A DNA stretch of 32,652 nucleotides from PNAI01 sp964575715 (GCA_964575715.1 CAZNSG010000097.1:1-32652); one strand, 5' to 3'. Shown: positions 1 to 8,508, numbered from the stretch's first letter. Numbers and translations are program-made. The notes: generated from the sequence alone by a model not told the origin.

Positions 1-256
1 GTCTGGGATGAGGTTGACGACACCTCGATCTTCAAGACAGGACGCCTCGTCCGCTATCGACGATCTCACCTCCGGTTACCGCGCTCGCGGTCGGGCTACC
101 CGCGCAGCGGGCTATCGCGCAGCGATTTTGTGCATTGGCACATTTCGACCGTTAGCGGCGCTGCAGCATATAGTCGCGATTGAAGGTAAAGCGGACACTA
201 GCCATCGAGACGCGGTTGGTCCAAATAAAGTTTTTTGATTGGCAGCACTATAGGCT

Positions 257-1183
257 TCAAGATACCGCCCTGAACCGCTCGAACCTAATCGCAAGCCGTT
301 CGCGATCGGGGCGATCGTGCAAGCGGACTGGCAGGTGGATCGTCTCGCCGTCCAGCCTTTTTAGTGTTTCAAGCATTGGTCCATCATTCTGACTGAGCAG
401 TCGGTCTGATACGTGCAGACCATAATCTGGATCTATGCCGATAAGATGTGCATCGAAAGCTGCGTGATGGATTTTTGAGAGCGGGATGCCATTGGGAACC
501 ACCGGCTGGCCGAGCTTCTCGTCTTTGTCAGCTACTATATGAGCTGCGTCGAGCAACATTGGTTCTGGCAGGCGCGATACCGCACAACGACCACCGTATG
601 CGGTTATGACTGCTTCGCGGAACGACGCCTGATGTAGTCTTTGTTTCACTGCACGGAGCGCATAGCGCCGTTCGATCGCAGTCTCGGGCGGTGCTAGAGT
701 ATCTTGATCGGGCACCCCGAATGCCACGCGCGCTTTCAACATTTTGCCGTCCCATCCCGCGATAAAAGTCGGCAACATGGCTTGGTAGCGGCCGGGTGCA
801 ATACCGAGGAAGTAGATGATCGGAACCTGATGTTCGTAAGCCTCACGTAGCCATCGATTGTCGACTGCGTTTGGGTCTGTGCCCATGAAAGCGTAGTCGA
901 CCGTTTCTTCGCCCTCGAAAATCTGGCGATGCACTTCGCGCTGGTCGTCGTACCAGACCTTTCCGCCAGGCTTTGGGAATACGGTCTTGATCGAAAGTAA
1001 GAATCGCATTTGCTGCGGCTTGAAGATGCCGCGCTGCGGATTTATCAGAGGGATACGTTCGCCGTTGAAAAGGAAGCCTGGTTTCAGTTCAGTTGCGGTC
1101 AGGTGATCGTACAGCTCACTCAGCCTTTGGACGTGCTCAAAAGCCACCATGCGGATCGAGCTGTCGCGGCTCGCGTCATCCAT
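257..1183 (-). CDS. HNH restriction-type endonuclease
   Basis: Predicted DNA endonuclease of 308 aa. The C-terminal third carries an HNH nuclease fold: C200, then the DAAHI motif (H215), PNG (N231) and the HHAAFD motif (H239/H240), which give the H-N-H metal site. The N-terminal ~160 residues match the module often fused to this nuclease in predicted restriction endonucleases, seen in the stretches FNGERIPLINPQRGIFKPQQ (about 39-58) and YAFMGTDP (about 97-104). This module probably reads modified or specific DNA, but that is inference. The usual second Cys after C200 (CxxC) is Ser here. No methyltransferase gene lies nearby, so it is either a modification-dependent enzyme or a solitary nuclease. 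It is the leftmost gene of the accessory region. An internal Met at residue 12 is an alternative start. Confidence 0.85.
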   Translation of the reverse strand: MDDASRDSSIRMVAFEHVQRLSELYDHLTATELKPGFLFNGERIPLINPQRGIFKPQQMRFLLSIKTVFPKPGGKVWYDDQREVHRQIFEGEETVDYAFMGTDPNAVDNRWLREAYEHQVPIIYFLGIAPGRYQAMLPTFIAGWDGKMLKARVAFGVPDQDTLAPPETAIERRYALRAVKQRLHQASFREAVITAYGGRCAVSRLPEPMLLDAAHIVADKDEKLGQPVVPNGIPLSKIHHAAFDAHLIGIDPDYGLHVSDRLLSQNDGPMLETLKRLDGETIHLPVRLHDRPDRERLAIRFERFRAVS

Positions 1184-1629
1184 GCGCAGTCACCGAGAAA
1201 ACCACCTGAAACCTTGACGGGTGCGGTGTCATTGTTCGCTGTCGCGTGCTGGCTCGCTGCCTGGCTTGTCTAGATATACCTGCCCCGAACACGCAATTGA
1301 TCGCCATTTTCCCCAAGATGCCGCCTCGACCCTACCTGTTCAAGCTATCGCGCGGCCGGAAGAGGAGGGATGGCTTCAAAGGCTAGTACAGCCCTATTAT
1401 GCTTGAAGCTTTCTCAATTACTTCAGGATCTTAGTTTCGGCTACGTTCGATCATTGGCAACTATCGCAACGGTGTCGCAACATCGCCATCGCAACAATTG
1501 GGATTGAAGGATACGGTCGAATCGCGCGGAAGCTCTACGCCCAGTCCTGCACGGCAGTTGCCCGAATCCTTTCTTGGCGCGGTTGGAGCCGCACGCGCCA
1601 GTATTGACGTCATTCCGTGACTCTCCCGA
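1184..1629. other. 446-nt stretch without a convincing gene
   Basis: It lies between the recombinase pair and the HNH endonuclease. The only open frames are short and have no recognisable domain. A 22-codon frame from 1318 begins MPPRPYLFKLSRGRKRR, basic like the start of some phage integrases, but it stops at once and no continuation was found. Given the accessory setting it may be eroded mobile DNA. Confidence 0.4.
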
Positions 1630-2703
1630 TCAACCGCTAATTCGGTCTCGGCTCGCCTTCTCCCGCAGACGCCGCATGATATCGGCATGGATGCGTGCCG
1701 CAGTGAGGGCGGACGCGCGATTGTAATGCTGCTGCGTGGTGAGGCGTGTGGCGTGACCGAGTGCCGCCCGGGCGCCTTCGATGGCCTCGGGGTCCGCGAT
1801 GCTAACGCTCGTCGCGAAAATGTGTCGGAACAGATGCGGGTTGAGGGCGCAACCGAACGCGCGCTGCGTCAGTTCGGTGATGATGATGTAGATCGTGTGT
1901 TCGGCAAGCGGAGATCCCGATCGGCTGAGCCACAAGCGATCGCTGCCGGCTCCGTGATTGAGGTGCGGACGTATGTGCGACAGGTAATGGTCGAGGAACC
2001 TTCCGGCGTCGGACGGAATGAGGGCGGCGTGAGGGCGGCCTGTCTTGGTCTCGCTGCCGTCGATATCGATCCACCAGACGCCGGCCCGCCGCTTCATGTG
2101 GCGCGTTAATGAGAGCGCCACGAAGTTGCGGAGCCTCAGCGGCAGGAGGGCCAGGATCGTTACCATCAGCCAGTCGCGATACACGATCGCCTCACGCCAG
2201 GACGCAGATGCCGCCGCTTGACGGCGAAGTTCTTTCATGCCGCGAAGGAGTATGTCCGATGTGAGTAGTGGCGGCAGGCTTCGATCTGCGACGTCCTGGG
2301 CGCGCCGGTCGAGATGAACCACACAGGTCCTCAACCATGACCAGTCGCGATCGGGCGCGAGCGCGATCATTACCGCGTGCAACTCGAGAATTCGGTTGCG
2401 GAGCGTATAGGGCGCAACCTTTTGGTCCCGGAGCTCGGCGAGATAAGCGGCAACGCGTTCGCGGGTCACGCGATCGGCCAAGGACACCAACAGATCCTCG
2501 CCGGAGTTCTTCAGGAAAGTCAGCCAACGACCGTAGCCGCGCCGGTTCTTGTGACAAGTGGCAGGTCGCCAGGAGGCGGCCGTGCTGCGCTCGAATGACA
2601 GCGGATCATGGGTGGACAGCGCGGCCTGCCAGGCAGCACGATCTACATCGAGCCAGTCGGAAACCGGAAGGCAACGTCGAGCGGGGTCAGTCTGAGGGCG
2701 CAT
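1630..2703 (-). CDS. Tyrosine recombinase, second of an overlapping pair
   Basis: Site-specific recombinase of 357 aa. The catalytic set looks complete in the C-terminal half: Arg in LPLRLRNFVALSL, Lys in SETKTGRP, the HLFRH box (HxxR), LGH, and the Tyr in QQHYNRA that would form the phosphotyrosyl link. The N-terminal half is predicted to be the core-binding domain. The ATG at 2703 was chosen because it overlaps the stop of the upstream recombinase as TGATG, a usual sign of translational coupling. Upstream in-frame Met codons read only the shadow of the neighbouring gene. It is co-transcribed with the 563-aa recombinase and probably acts with it as a two-protein recombinase, as in Tn554 (tnpA/tnpB) or RIT elements, though gene number and sizes differ from both. 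Its direct target is unknown. Confidence 0.85.
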   Translation of the reverse strand: MRPQTDPARRCLPVSDWLDVDRAAWQAALSTHDPLSFERSTAASWRPATCHKNRRGYGRWLTFLKNSGEDLLVSLADRVTRERVAAYLAELRDQKVAPYTLRNRILELHAVMIALAPDRDWSWLRTCVVHLDRRAQDVADRSLPPLLTSDILLRGMKELRRQAAASASWREAIVYRDWLMVTILALLPLRLRNFVALSLTRHMKRRAGVWWIDIDGSETKTGRPHAALIPSDAGRFLDHYLSHIRPHLNHGAGSDRLWLSRSGSPLAEHTIYIIITELTQRAFGCALNPHLFRHIFATSVSIADPEAIEGARAALGHATRLTTQQHYNRASALTAARIHADIMRRLREKASRDRISG

Positions 2704-4394
2704 CACACGTCCTTCCGCTTGTCCTTCGGCGGTGGCACGAGACGCGCCCGCGTCTTGCCAATCGCGGCCTGGGCGTTGGCAATCAGTGAACGCTCGGCGA
2801 GGAATGAATAGTTCTTGCGGATAACGTTGTCGTCTCGGTTGCCGAGGATCGCGCGCACGGCTTCGAACCCGTTCGGGTTCTCCTTGAGATGGAGATACCC
2901 GGCGAGGGCCCGGAACATGTGCGTGTGGAACGCGAGCCCGAGGCGGCTCTCGATCGTCCGTTTGATTTGCCCGCTGAGGAGGCTCGCGGCCTTCGGACCG
3001 GGCGCGCGACCTGGGAACAGCCACCCATCTGGCTGGTCGTAGAGGGCAAGGGCCTCATCGATGAGGTCATGGTTGTCCTTCGGAAGTTCGAAAATGAGAT
3101 CGGCACGATTCTTGACCTCCTCCGCGGGGATCGAGATGAGCCAACGCCTTACGCGACCTAGCGCGACGCGCCGCAATGTCACACCCAGCCGGAGCGATAC
3201 GAGGTTGGTGATCCGGATCGGAGCAAAGGTCAGAATCTCGATCGCGAGCGCCATCTCGGCAAGTTGCTTGCGGCGTCGTGTCGATCGGGCGGTCTTGGCT
3301 TCGGCAAAAAGACGTGCGGGAAGATGCAAAAGGGCCGCCACGCACCGGTCGTCCTCGAATGCCGTGAGGCGCGTGCGGGTCTTCGACCGGAAGCCGGTGA
3401 CTTCGACATCGAGGTTCTTCACGATTCTCGCCAACTGGGCTTCCGTCTCCTTGTCGACCCCGAAGTGATGGCGTCGGACAGCGAGAAGCCCGCCGGCAAG
3501 ACCGTGCAGAGCTTCCGTGCTCTTACCGTCCTGACGTTCGAGGAGATACCGCAACAGTGCCTGGAACGCCTCGATGGTGACAAGATCGGCCAGCGAGCGA
3601 ACCGCCTCGATCCGGTGGCCGGAGAGAACCAGCGCCGACGCCGCTTTGAAAAGCTGATGTCTGCGGGTGCGAATCGTCGACGGCCGCAGCGCACGCAGAG
3701 GTCCGGACGAGAACGGGTCGTCCCTCGTGAGGCGCTGGAACCACGCCTCCACATCCGCGCGGAAGCTTTGCGGGAACGCGGTCTCCGGCAGGGTCCAGCG
3801 CTTCCGCTGCTGCGGGGTCAGCGTCAGCGGCATAACCTGCAAGGCAGGATAATCGGCGGCCAACTTATTCCAGACCCGGATGACGCGTCGTGCGTGGCCG
3901 ACCGGATCGGCCACTTCGCCCGACCGCTGCAACGCCTCGACAAAGCGTCCAATATGCGCGTCGCTGACGTGTGACGGCGCCACGTCCTGTCGCGACGAGA
4001 AGCCGGCGAGGCGCGACAGCGACCACCAAGCGGGGCCGCGCTCGAGTGCAGTACGAAGACGGGCCCATTCTTCCGAGAGAGCGAGGGCCGACGGTGGCCC
4101 GCGACTGCAGACGATCTTTGCGAGGTAAAGTAGCTCTGACCGGGTGTTTGACAGGGTTTTGGCGGACAGGCCGGCCGGCTGGCGGCGCAATCGCCGCAGC
4201 TGCTGGATGACGAACCCCTGATGGGCGGGCAGTTCTGTGGCAGGCCGATGCATGAGGCGGGTAAAGGCTGCGACGGCCGCGCGAACGCGGGCGATCCGCG
4301 TAGCGGGTATCGCTCCATCCCGCAGAGCTTTGTCCAAGACATCCTGCAGGTTCGGCTGGCCTGGATCGCGGAACTCATCCGTATTTGCGTTCAT
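2703..4394 (-). CDS. Large tyrosine recombinase, first of an overlapping pair
   Basis: Site-specific recombinase-family protein of 563 aa, longer than a typical integrase (about 300-450 aa). The C-terminal catalytic region shows Arg in FAPIRITNLVSLRL, Lys in EEVKNRADLIFELP, an HMFR box (HxxR) and Tyr in RKNYSFL. The usual LGH/LGW triad reads LGN, so the third His/Trp position is replaced by Asn. Activity may be reduced or may depend on the partner. The long N-terminal part (about residues 1-330) has two helical blocks that probably bind DNA. Its stop codon overlaps the start of the 357-aa recombinase by one base. Two small HTH genes lie upstream on the same strand, with 150 nt of iterated GTGACA boxes between. 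The start at 4394 is the first ATG after that region. Confidence 0.83.
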   Translation of the reverse strand: MNANTDEFRDPGQPNLQDVLDKALRDGAIPATRIARVRAAVAAFTRLMHRPATELPAHQGFVIQQLRRLRRQPAGLSAKTLSNTRSELLYLAKIVCSRGPPSALALSEEWARLRTALERGPAWWSLSRLAGFSSRQDVAPSHVSDAHIGRFVEALQRSGEVADPVGHARRVIRVWNKLAADYPALQVMPLTLTPQQRKRWTLPETAFPQSFRADVEAWFQRLTRDDPFSSGPLRALRPSTIRTRRHQLFKAASALVLSGHRIEAVRSLADLVTIEAFQALLRYLLERQDGKSTEALHGLAGGLLAVRRHHFGVDKETEAQLARIVKNLDVEVTGFRSKTRTRLTAFEDDRCVAALLHLPARLFAEAKTARSTRRRKQLAEMALAIEILTFAPIRITNLVSLRLGVTLRRVALGRVRRWLISIPAEEVKNRADLIFELPKDNHDLIDEALALYDQPDGWLFPGRAPGPKAASLLSGQIKRTIESRLGLAFHTHMFRALAGYLHLKENPNGFEAVRAILGNRDDNVIRKNYSFLAERSLIANAQAAIGKTRARLVPPPKDKRKDV

Positions 4395-4420
4395 AGGACC
4401 TCTATCCCTTCTTTATAAGC

Positions 4421-4533
4421 GTGACATGGGACGACAGAGCGTGACAAAGCGCGCTTTGACGGAAGATGTAGCATAATAATCCGTCGGAGATTACGACGTG
4501 ACGTATTCCCATAGGCTTCGCCAAACCGTGACA
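4421..4533. promoter_or_regulatory. Iterated GTGACA boxes and a 14-bp palindrome upstream of the recombinase pair
   Basis: GTGACA occurs at 4421, 4441 and 4528, and GTGACG at 4498, all in the same orientation. The copy at 4441 runs into a perfect palindrome CAAAGCGCGCTTTG (4445-4458). The array fills the gap between the HTH genes and the recombinase start. Such arrays commonly bind excisionase/HTH proteins or recombinase, so this is a candidate operator or recombination site. The binding protein is inferred only from position. Confidence 0.5.
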
Positions 4534-4544
4534 GAGCAGGACAT

Positions 4545-4781
4545 TCATCGCTGCGTGCCGCGCGCCATGAGCGCTTCAAGCTCGGCCAGTCGGATGCGGA
4601 GATGACCAAGTCCTTTAGGAGACGGCAGCCTTATCGCCGAAAGGTAACCTGCATTGATCCAACGCTTGACCGTTCTGCGGGATACACTTGTGCGCATGGC
4701 GGCTTGGTGGACGGACAGATATGTGCCGGCACCTTCGGCCTTCACAATTGTTTTCATGGCGATCAATGAATGCGATCGCAT
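4545..4781 (-). CDS. Small HTH (excisionase-like) protein
   Basis: A 78-aa protein with a winged/MerR-type helix-turn-helix of the excisionase class (HTH_17-like): YLSVHQAAMRTSVSRRTVKRW at about residues 21-41, followed by a basic wing and the closing AELEAL helix. Its start codon overlaps the stop of the upstream HTH gene as TGATG, so the two are probably translated together. A second in-frame ATG at 4757 is possible. By position it is likely to be the recombination directionality factor or repressor for the recombinase pair, possibly through the GTGACA boxes that follow it. That role is inferred. Confidence 0.72.
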   Translation of the reverse strand: MRSHSLIAMKTIVKAEGAGTYLSVHQAAMRTSVSRRTVKRWINAGYLSAIRLPSPKGLGHLRIRLAELEALMARGTQR

Positions 4782-4984
4782 CAGAGGAGATCGGTGCGGG
4801 TGGGCAGTGATCGGATCCAGCGTTCGAGCTCATGAGCCTCGATAAGCGTCCGCCTACCGGCCTTCTTGGCAACAAGCCTGTGGCAACGGATTTCTTCGAA
4901 CAGGTAAGTTCGGCCGATGCCGGCAGCCGCGGCGGCTTCCGCAGGGCTGAATGCCAGCTTCTTATGTAATGAAATTTCGGTCAT
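4781..4984 (-). CDS. Small HTH (AlpA/excisionase-like) protein
   Basis: Encodes about 67 aa from the ATG at 4984. An upstream GTG at 5044 would add 20 residues that do not look like part of the domain. The core reads AFSPAEAAAAAGIGRTYLFE and continues through KKAGRRTLIEAHELERWI, the pattern of an HTH_17/AlpA DNA-binding domain with a recognition helix and short wing. It is the first gene of the run HTH-HTH-recombinase-recombinase on the minus strand and overlaps the next gene by one base. No strong Shine-Dalgarno precedes either start. A regulator or excisionase role is inferred from family and location. Confidence 0.7.
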   Translation of the reverse strand: MTEISLHKKLAFSPAEAAAAAGIGRTYLFEEIRCHRLVAKKAGRRTLIEAHELERWIRSLPTRTDLL

Positions 4985-5091
4985 GGGCGTGCTCACGTTC
5001 GTTTGTGGACAGGAGCGTCCAGATGCGAACGAAGCTAGCCGCACACATTCCGATGGGGAAAAACCGATATCGCTGATTTTTGCGAGCGGTT

Positions 5092-5763
5092 TTAGAAATC
5101 CTCTTTAAGGAGGCGAACTGCCTCCGCAGCCGCGCGATCTAACTGCCTCCACGACACTTGCCGATCAGATGGAGCGAAATCCGCAAAAGCTGCTATTAAA
5201 AATTCATTAAACAAACTTACACCTTGCCCCGTAGCCGGATCGACAGTGTGTTGAGGTTGAAGCGCCAATAAAGACAAAAATTGACTTCCCAGCGTTCTGG
5301 CAACACCCCGCAGGCTCAGGTCGACTACGCGGCCTGGCACGGGCTCACCTCGATCGTCGAGTTGTGAGACCGCATTCGCTTCCATAGCCCATTGGCTCAT
5401 AACCAGAATGTCCGCAGACACCTGAACGATATTTGAGTCTGGATCGTCGCGAATGCTGCACGATGCCGCGTGTAACCGCGTCATTCCCTGTGCGCCCATA
5501 CGCCGGATAGCAAGACTTGCGCGCTCCAACCCCTTTGCCAATTGCTCAAGCTCGCGCTTGATAGCGGACGGGCTCAACTGTTTCGGAGTACGGAAATAAA
5601 AATGAACTAAATCGCGTGCGATGCCGCACAACCGATCGACGGACGTCGGATCAATCAAATTTTGATTGTCCCGTGCTCTGAGCCGAGACCTCCATTGTAC
5701 AAGGCGATTTTCTTCGGAAGGAAATACCGGTTCCAGATCTGCGTTTGCTGGATCGTCCGTCAT
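5092..5763 (-). CDS. Protein of unknown function in the accessory region
   Basis: Encodes 223 aa from ATG 5763; a TTG two codons upstream is possible. I do not recognise the family. No signal peptide or membrane segment is evident. The sequence looks soluble and largely helical, with one more hydrophobic stretch near the C-terminal third (GSQFLSLLALQPQ). Base composition is visibly less GC-rich than the core genes to the right, in keeping with horizontal origin. It lies between the HTH genes and the integrase, all on the minus strand, so it is probably island cargo. Confidence 0.6.
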   Translation of the reverse strand: MTDDPANADLEPVFPSEENRLVQWRSRLRARDNQNLIDPTSVDRLCGIARDLVHFYFRTPKQLSPSAIKRELEQLAKGLERASLAIRRMGAQGMTRLHAASCSIRDDPDSNIVQVSADILVMSQWAMEANAVSQLDDRGEPVPGRVVDLSLRGVARTLGSQFLSLLALQPQHTVDPATGQGVSLFNEFLIAAFADFAPSDRQVSWRQLDRAAAEAVRLLKEDF

Positions 5764-5822
5764 GCGCAAGTTCCCGAGTGTTTGAAAACGTTTAAACTCG
5801 GGGGCTGATTCGCACCAGTGCG

Positions 5823-7097
5823 TCAGGCAATGGCGTACCGGATGGGCGTGACATTTGCAGGCGGCGTTTGGCCGCTAATGAACTGCCCCAAGCGTCGACT
5901 CCACGTTTCCAAGGCGTGCCGCTTGCGATCAATTAAGTCGGTACGAACGTAGTGACGAACCAACGTGCGCACCTCCCTATTGCCGACCTCGTGACCCAGC
6001 ACGACTGCAACCAACTCGAGGGGAAAACCAAGCTCGGCAAGCCCCGTCGCTACCGTCCGGCGCAGATCGTGCGACGTAAAGTGCTCGATGGGAATTTCCT
6101 TTCGGCGCTTCACCATGAACGACGAGACGCATGTCGCCGTTAAAGTCCCGCCATGTTCGGCTGGAAACAGTGGACCTCCATTACACATCCGAAACCTTCG
6201 CTCGAGGATGTCCCTGGCGAGGCCCACGATCGGCGTAAGCCTGCGACGACCGTTTTTTGAGCGATCGGGAGGCAGCGTCCACACCCAGTTTTCCTGGTCA
6301 ATTTCCGCCGCAGCAATGCCTGCCACCTCACCTATCCTGGCACCGGTTGCCAACTGGAACCGCAGCGCGTCGGCGTAGCCCTCTCCCATCTCGGAATGGC
6401 TGATCCAATCCCAGAACGTCTTGATTTCGTCGGCGGATAGAACGCGATCGCGGCGCGGGCTCGACCCGAAGGAAGCGATGCCTGCAGACGGATCATTCTC
6501 GATGAGGTCTTGGCTCAGCGCCCAGCGAAAGACCACGCGCACGACTTGCCGCTGCTGCTGGGCCTCTCGGACAGCTCCCCGATCGGCAGTCGCCTCTAGG
6601 ACCGCGCGCAGATCTTTTCGTCGTATTTCATCAACGTAACGATCGTTTAGCGAAGCGAGCGTGCGCTTAAGCCTCTGCTCAAAATACACCGCCGTGCGTA
6701 GATGCCCCCGCACCTTCTTTCGAAGATAAAGCTCGACCAACTCGGCGACGGTCATTCTCTCGTCGGCTGCAGCTTTTGCTGCTTTCTCCTCGCCAAGCAG
6801 ATCCTGTCCCGCCTTTGCTGCATTCGTCAGTGCAATGGCGCGCGCTCTTGCAACGTCTAGACCTACAGCAGGAAACGGCCCAAGCGACATCCTCCGATAA
6901 ACGCCGGAGCGGCGGACACGATAGGCGAGATCCCATGTTTTCGCTCCACTTGGAGAAACACGGATAGCCAACGAAGGACATCGTTGATCGCAAATCCGAT
7001 AGGCGATCGTATCTGGTCTGAGCGCTTCCACGCCGCGATGGGTGAGAGCGATCTTGCCACGTGTTGCGCTTGCAACCGAGTTTGAGTCTTTGATCAC
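5823..7097 (-). CDS. Integrase with DUF4102-type N-terminus (P4-like)
   Basis: Tyrosine integrase of genomic islands, 424 aa from the GTG at 7097. This start was chosen because GGAG sits 7 nt upstream; a TTG at 7130 is the longer alternative and lacks such a site. The N-terminal ~90 residues (IALTHRGVEALRP through YRRMSLGPFPAVGLDVAR) are the DUF4102 arm-binding domain. A SAM-like core-binding domain follows at about 115-200. The catalytic residues are Arg in TGARIGEVAGI, Lys in RSKNGRRRLTP, HDLRR (HxxR), LGH, and Tyr in RHYVRTD. It reads away from the junction with the truncated glycosyltransferase, with only about 160 nt between, the usual layout of an island integrase next to its attachment site. 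It probably drove insertion of the left accessory region. Confidence 0.9.
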   Translation of the reverse strand: MIKDSNSVASATRGKIALTHRGVEALRPDTIAYRICDQRCPSLAIRVSPSGAKTWDLAYRVRRSGVYRRMSLGPFPAVGLDVARARAIALTNAAKAGQDLLGEEKAAKAAADERMTVAELVELYLRKKVRGHLRTAVYFEQRLKRTLASLNDRYVDEIRRKDLRAVLEATADRGAVREAQQQRQVVRVVFRWALSQDLIENDPSAGIASFGSSPRRDRVLSADEIKTFWDWISHSEMGEGYADALRFQLATGARIGEVAGIAAAEIDQENWVWTLPPDRSKNGRRRLTPIVGLARDILERRFRMCNGGPLFPAEHGGTLTATCVSSFMVKRRKEIPIEHFTSHDLRRTVATGLAELGFPLELVAVVLGHEVGNREVRTLVRHYVRTDLIDRKRHALETWSRRLGQFISGQTPPANVTPIRYAIA

Positions 7098-7190
7098 TAC
7101 TTTTCTCCGTTCGTTGCACAGGCCTCGCAATTTTTGTTGCGGCTCGCCAAAAATGACTGCGAATGCTTGCGAACGGTTTTGAATCTAAAT

Positions 7191-7223
7191 CGCTGACGTT
7201 AAAGGAACACTTGGCCGTCAGCG
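7191..7223. repeat. 8-bp inverted repeat beside the island junction
   Basis: CGCTGACG (7191-7198) and CGTCAGCG (7216-7223) are perfect inverted repeats with a 17-nt spacer, in the 160 nt between the integrase and the broken glycosyltransferase gene. The spacer is long for a tyrosine-recombinase core, so this may be a hairpin or a regulatory dyad instead. Confidence 0.4.
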
Positions 7224-7258
7224 GGCGTCCGCGAACACACGCGGAAAATCTATTCATT

Positions 7259-7762
7259 TGGATGCAGACATGGCTGGTGCACATGCGCACGCCGCGCAAT
7301 CTCATGCGCGAGCTCGGGCTCAAAGGCTTTATCGTGTTCCAGCTCCTCGTCGGTGGCAGCGCGCTCGCAGCGCTCGTGCATCCATTGTTCCTGTTGGCGT
7401 TTGTGTGGAAGGTTGCGAGCCCCGGCTTGGCCGACGGCGCGGCTAGCTTAAGCACCTGGCTGCATGGCATGACATTGCTGATCGGCTACCTCGCCTCGAT
7501 CGTGCTTGCGCTCGTTGGGCTCAAGCGCCGCCGGCTGCTCGATTGCGGCTGGGCGCTCCTGCTGATGCCAATCTACTGGTTGCTGCTCTCGCTCGCGGCC
7601 TGGCGGGCGCTCGATCAGCTCTTGCGTGACCCCTACCGCTGGGAGAAGACCGAGCACGGTCTTGCGCGCAACTCGCGCCTGATGGCGGAAAGCAGCGCGC
7701 TCCCGCAAAGCATCAGAAGTATCGCCGCAGCTCGGCTGCGGAATCCTCTGGGCGGCGCTTGA
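7259..7762 (+). pseudogene. C-terminal remnant of a GT2 membrane glycosyltransferase
   Basis: From residue WMQTWLVHMR onward this matches the C-terminal membrane part of cellulose-synthase-like family 2 glycosyltransferases: two to four hydrophobic segments (FIVFQLLVGGSALAALVHPL, LIGYLASIVLALVGL, ALLLMPIYWLLLSLAA) and the closing PYRWEKTEHG motif. The whole catalytic domain (D, D, D, QxxRW) is absent. The open frame continues upstream to 7163 but reads unrelated sequence, so homology begins abruptly at about 7259, 160 nt from the island integrase. The 3' end overlaps the 3' end of sco by about 50 nt in convergent orientation. The gene was probably split or deleted by arrival of the left island. 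It is unlikely to be functional. Confidence 0.8.
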
Positions 7763-8312
7763 GATTGAAGGGCGCGACGAACCGGCCCTCCTTGTTCATG
7801 AGATAAACCAATACGCTGTGGTCCATGGTGTAGCCGCCGCCTTCCAGCGGAACCTTCTTGGCATAGACCCGATAACTCTTCTCCACTGCCGCGACCGCGG
7901 CGGGATCGCCGGTCAATCCGCGCACCTGCGGCTCGAAGCTCGACAGGTAGTCTTTGAGCACCGCCGGCGTATCGCGCTCCGGATCGACGGTGACGAACAA
8001 AGCGCGGACGCGATCGGCGTCGGGCCCGAGCTTGCGCAGGACTTCCGACATTTCAAACAGCGCGGTCGGGCAGATCTCGGGGCAATGGGTAAAGCCGAAA
8101 AAGACGAGGAACGGCTTGCCCTTGAACTCCTGCTCGCTCACCGCGCGGCCGTCCTGATCGACCAGCTCAAACGGTCCGCCGATCGCCACCTGAGAGAGTA
8201 CGCCGGTCACCGGATTGCGTCCGCCCACGATCAGCACCAGCGTGGAAGCCAGCACAAGTCCGGCGCAGAAGATTCCCAGGATCAGCAGCAGGCGGAGCGT
8301 GCGGGCATTCAT
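7713..8312 (-). CDS. SCO1/SenC-family copper chaperone
   Basis: Membrane-anchored thioredoxin-fold protein of 199 aa that delivers copper to the CuA site of cytochrome oxidase or acts as a thiol reductant. The N-terminal hydrophobic segment (about residues 6-30) is a single anchor that puts the domain in the periplasm. The copper ligands are visible: the CPEIC motif (C77, C81) and H165 in YTMDHS. Length and motif spacing are normal. The 3' end overlaps the tail of the broken glycosyltransferase gene. The upstream small membrane protein, 28 nt away on the same strand, is probably in the same transcript. A 16-nt tandem duplication lies in the leader. Confidence 0.93.
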   Translation of the reverse strand: MNARTLRLLLILGIFCAGLVLASTLVLIVGGRNPVTGVLSQVAIGGPFELVDQDGRAVSEQEFKGKPFLVFFGFTHCPEICPTALFEMSEVLRKLGPDADRVRALFVTVDPERDTPAVLKDYLSSFEPQVRGLTGDPAAVAAVEKSYRVYAKKVPLEGGGYTMDHSVLVYLMNKEGRFVAPFNLKRRPEDSAAELRRYF

Positions 8313-8324
8313 GGCGTTAACCGC

Positions 8325-8356
8325 TTATCCGAAGCACGTGTTATCCGAAGCATGTG
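8325..8356. repeat. 16-bp tandem duplication in the sco leader
   Basis: TTATCCGAAGCACGTG (8325-8340) is followed directly by TTATCCGAAGCATGTG (8341-8356), 15/16 identical. The second copy encodes the stop and last codons of the upstream small gene; the first lies between the two genes. It looks like a recent slippage duplication. Confidence 0.75.
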
Positions 8357-8508
8357 GCGATGCCGGCGCGGATCATCTCCAAGAACACGGCAGTGCCGTA
8401 ATGCGCCCACAAGGCCAGCGTCGCCGCGACCAGCAAAACCCCCGTCGCGCCCAGCAGGAGTGGAAGCGCGCGGCGGCGCATTTCGGGTGTGGCTTGCGGC
8501 ATCGTCAT
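8341..8508 (-). CDS. Small single-pass membrane protein
   Basis: Encodes 55 aa from the ATG at 8508 (another ATG two codons later; a longer frame reaches 8559). After a short charged N-terminus (PEMRRRALP) there is one transmembrane segment, LLLGATGVLLVAATLALWAH, and a short C-terminal tail. The family is not recognised. It sits directly upstream of sco on the same strand with 28 nt between, which suggests co-expression with copper/oxidase maturation, but nothing in the sequence gives a function. Start choice is uncertain because no strong ribosome site is visible. Confidence 0.5.
   Translation of the reverse strand: MTMPQATPEMRRRALPLLLGATGVLLVAATLALWAHYGTAVFLEMIRAGIATCFG

Noticed and set aside
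1318..1386. Short basic frame MPPRPYLFKLSRG...
   Set aside because: It stops after 22 codons and has no continuation in any frame; too short to call an integrase relic.
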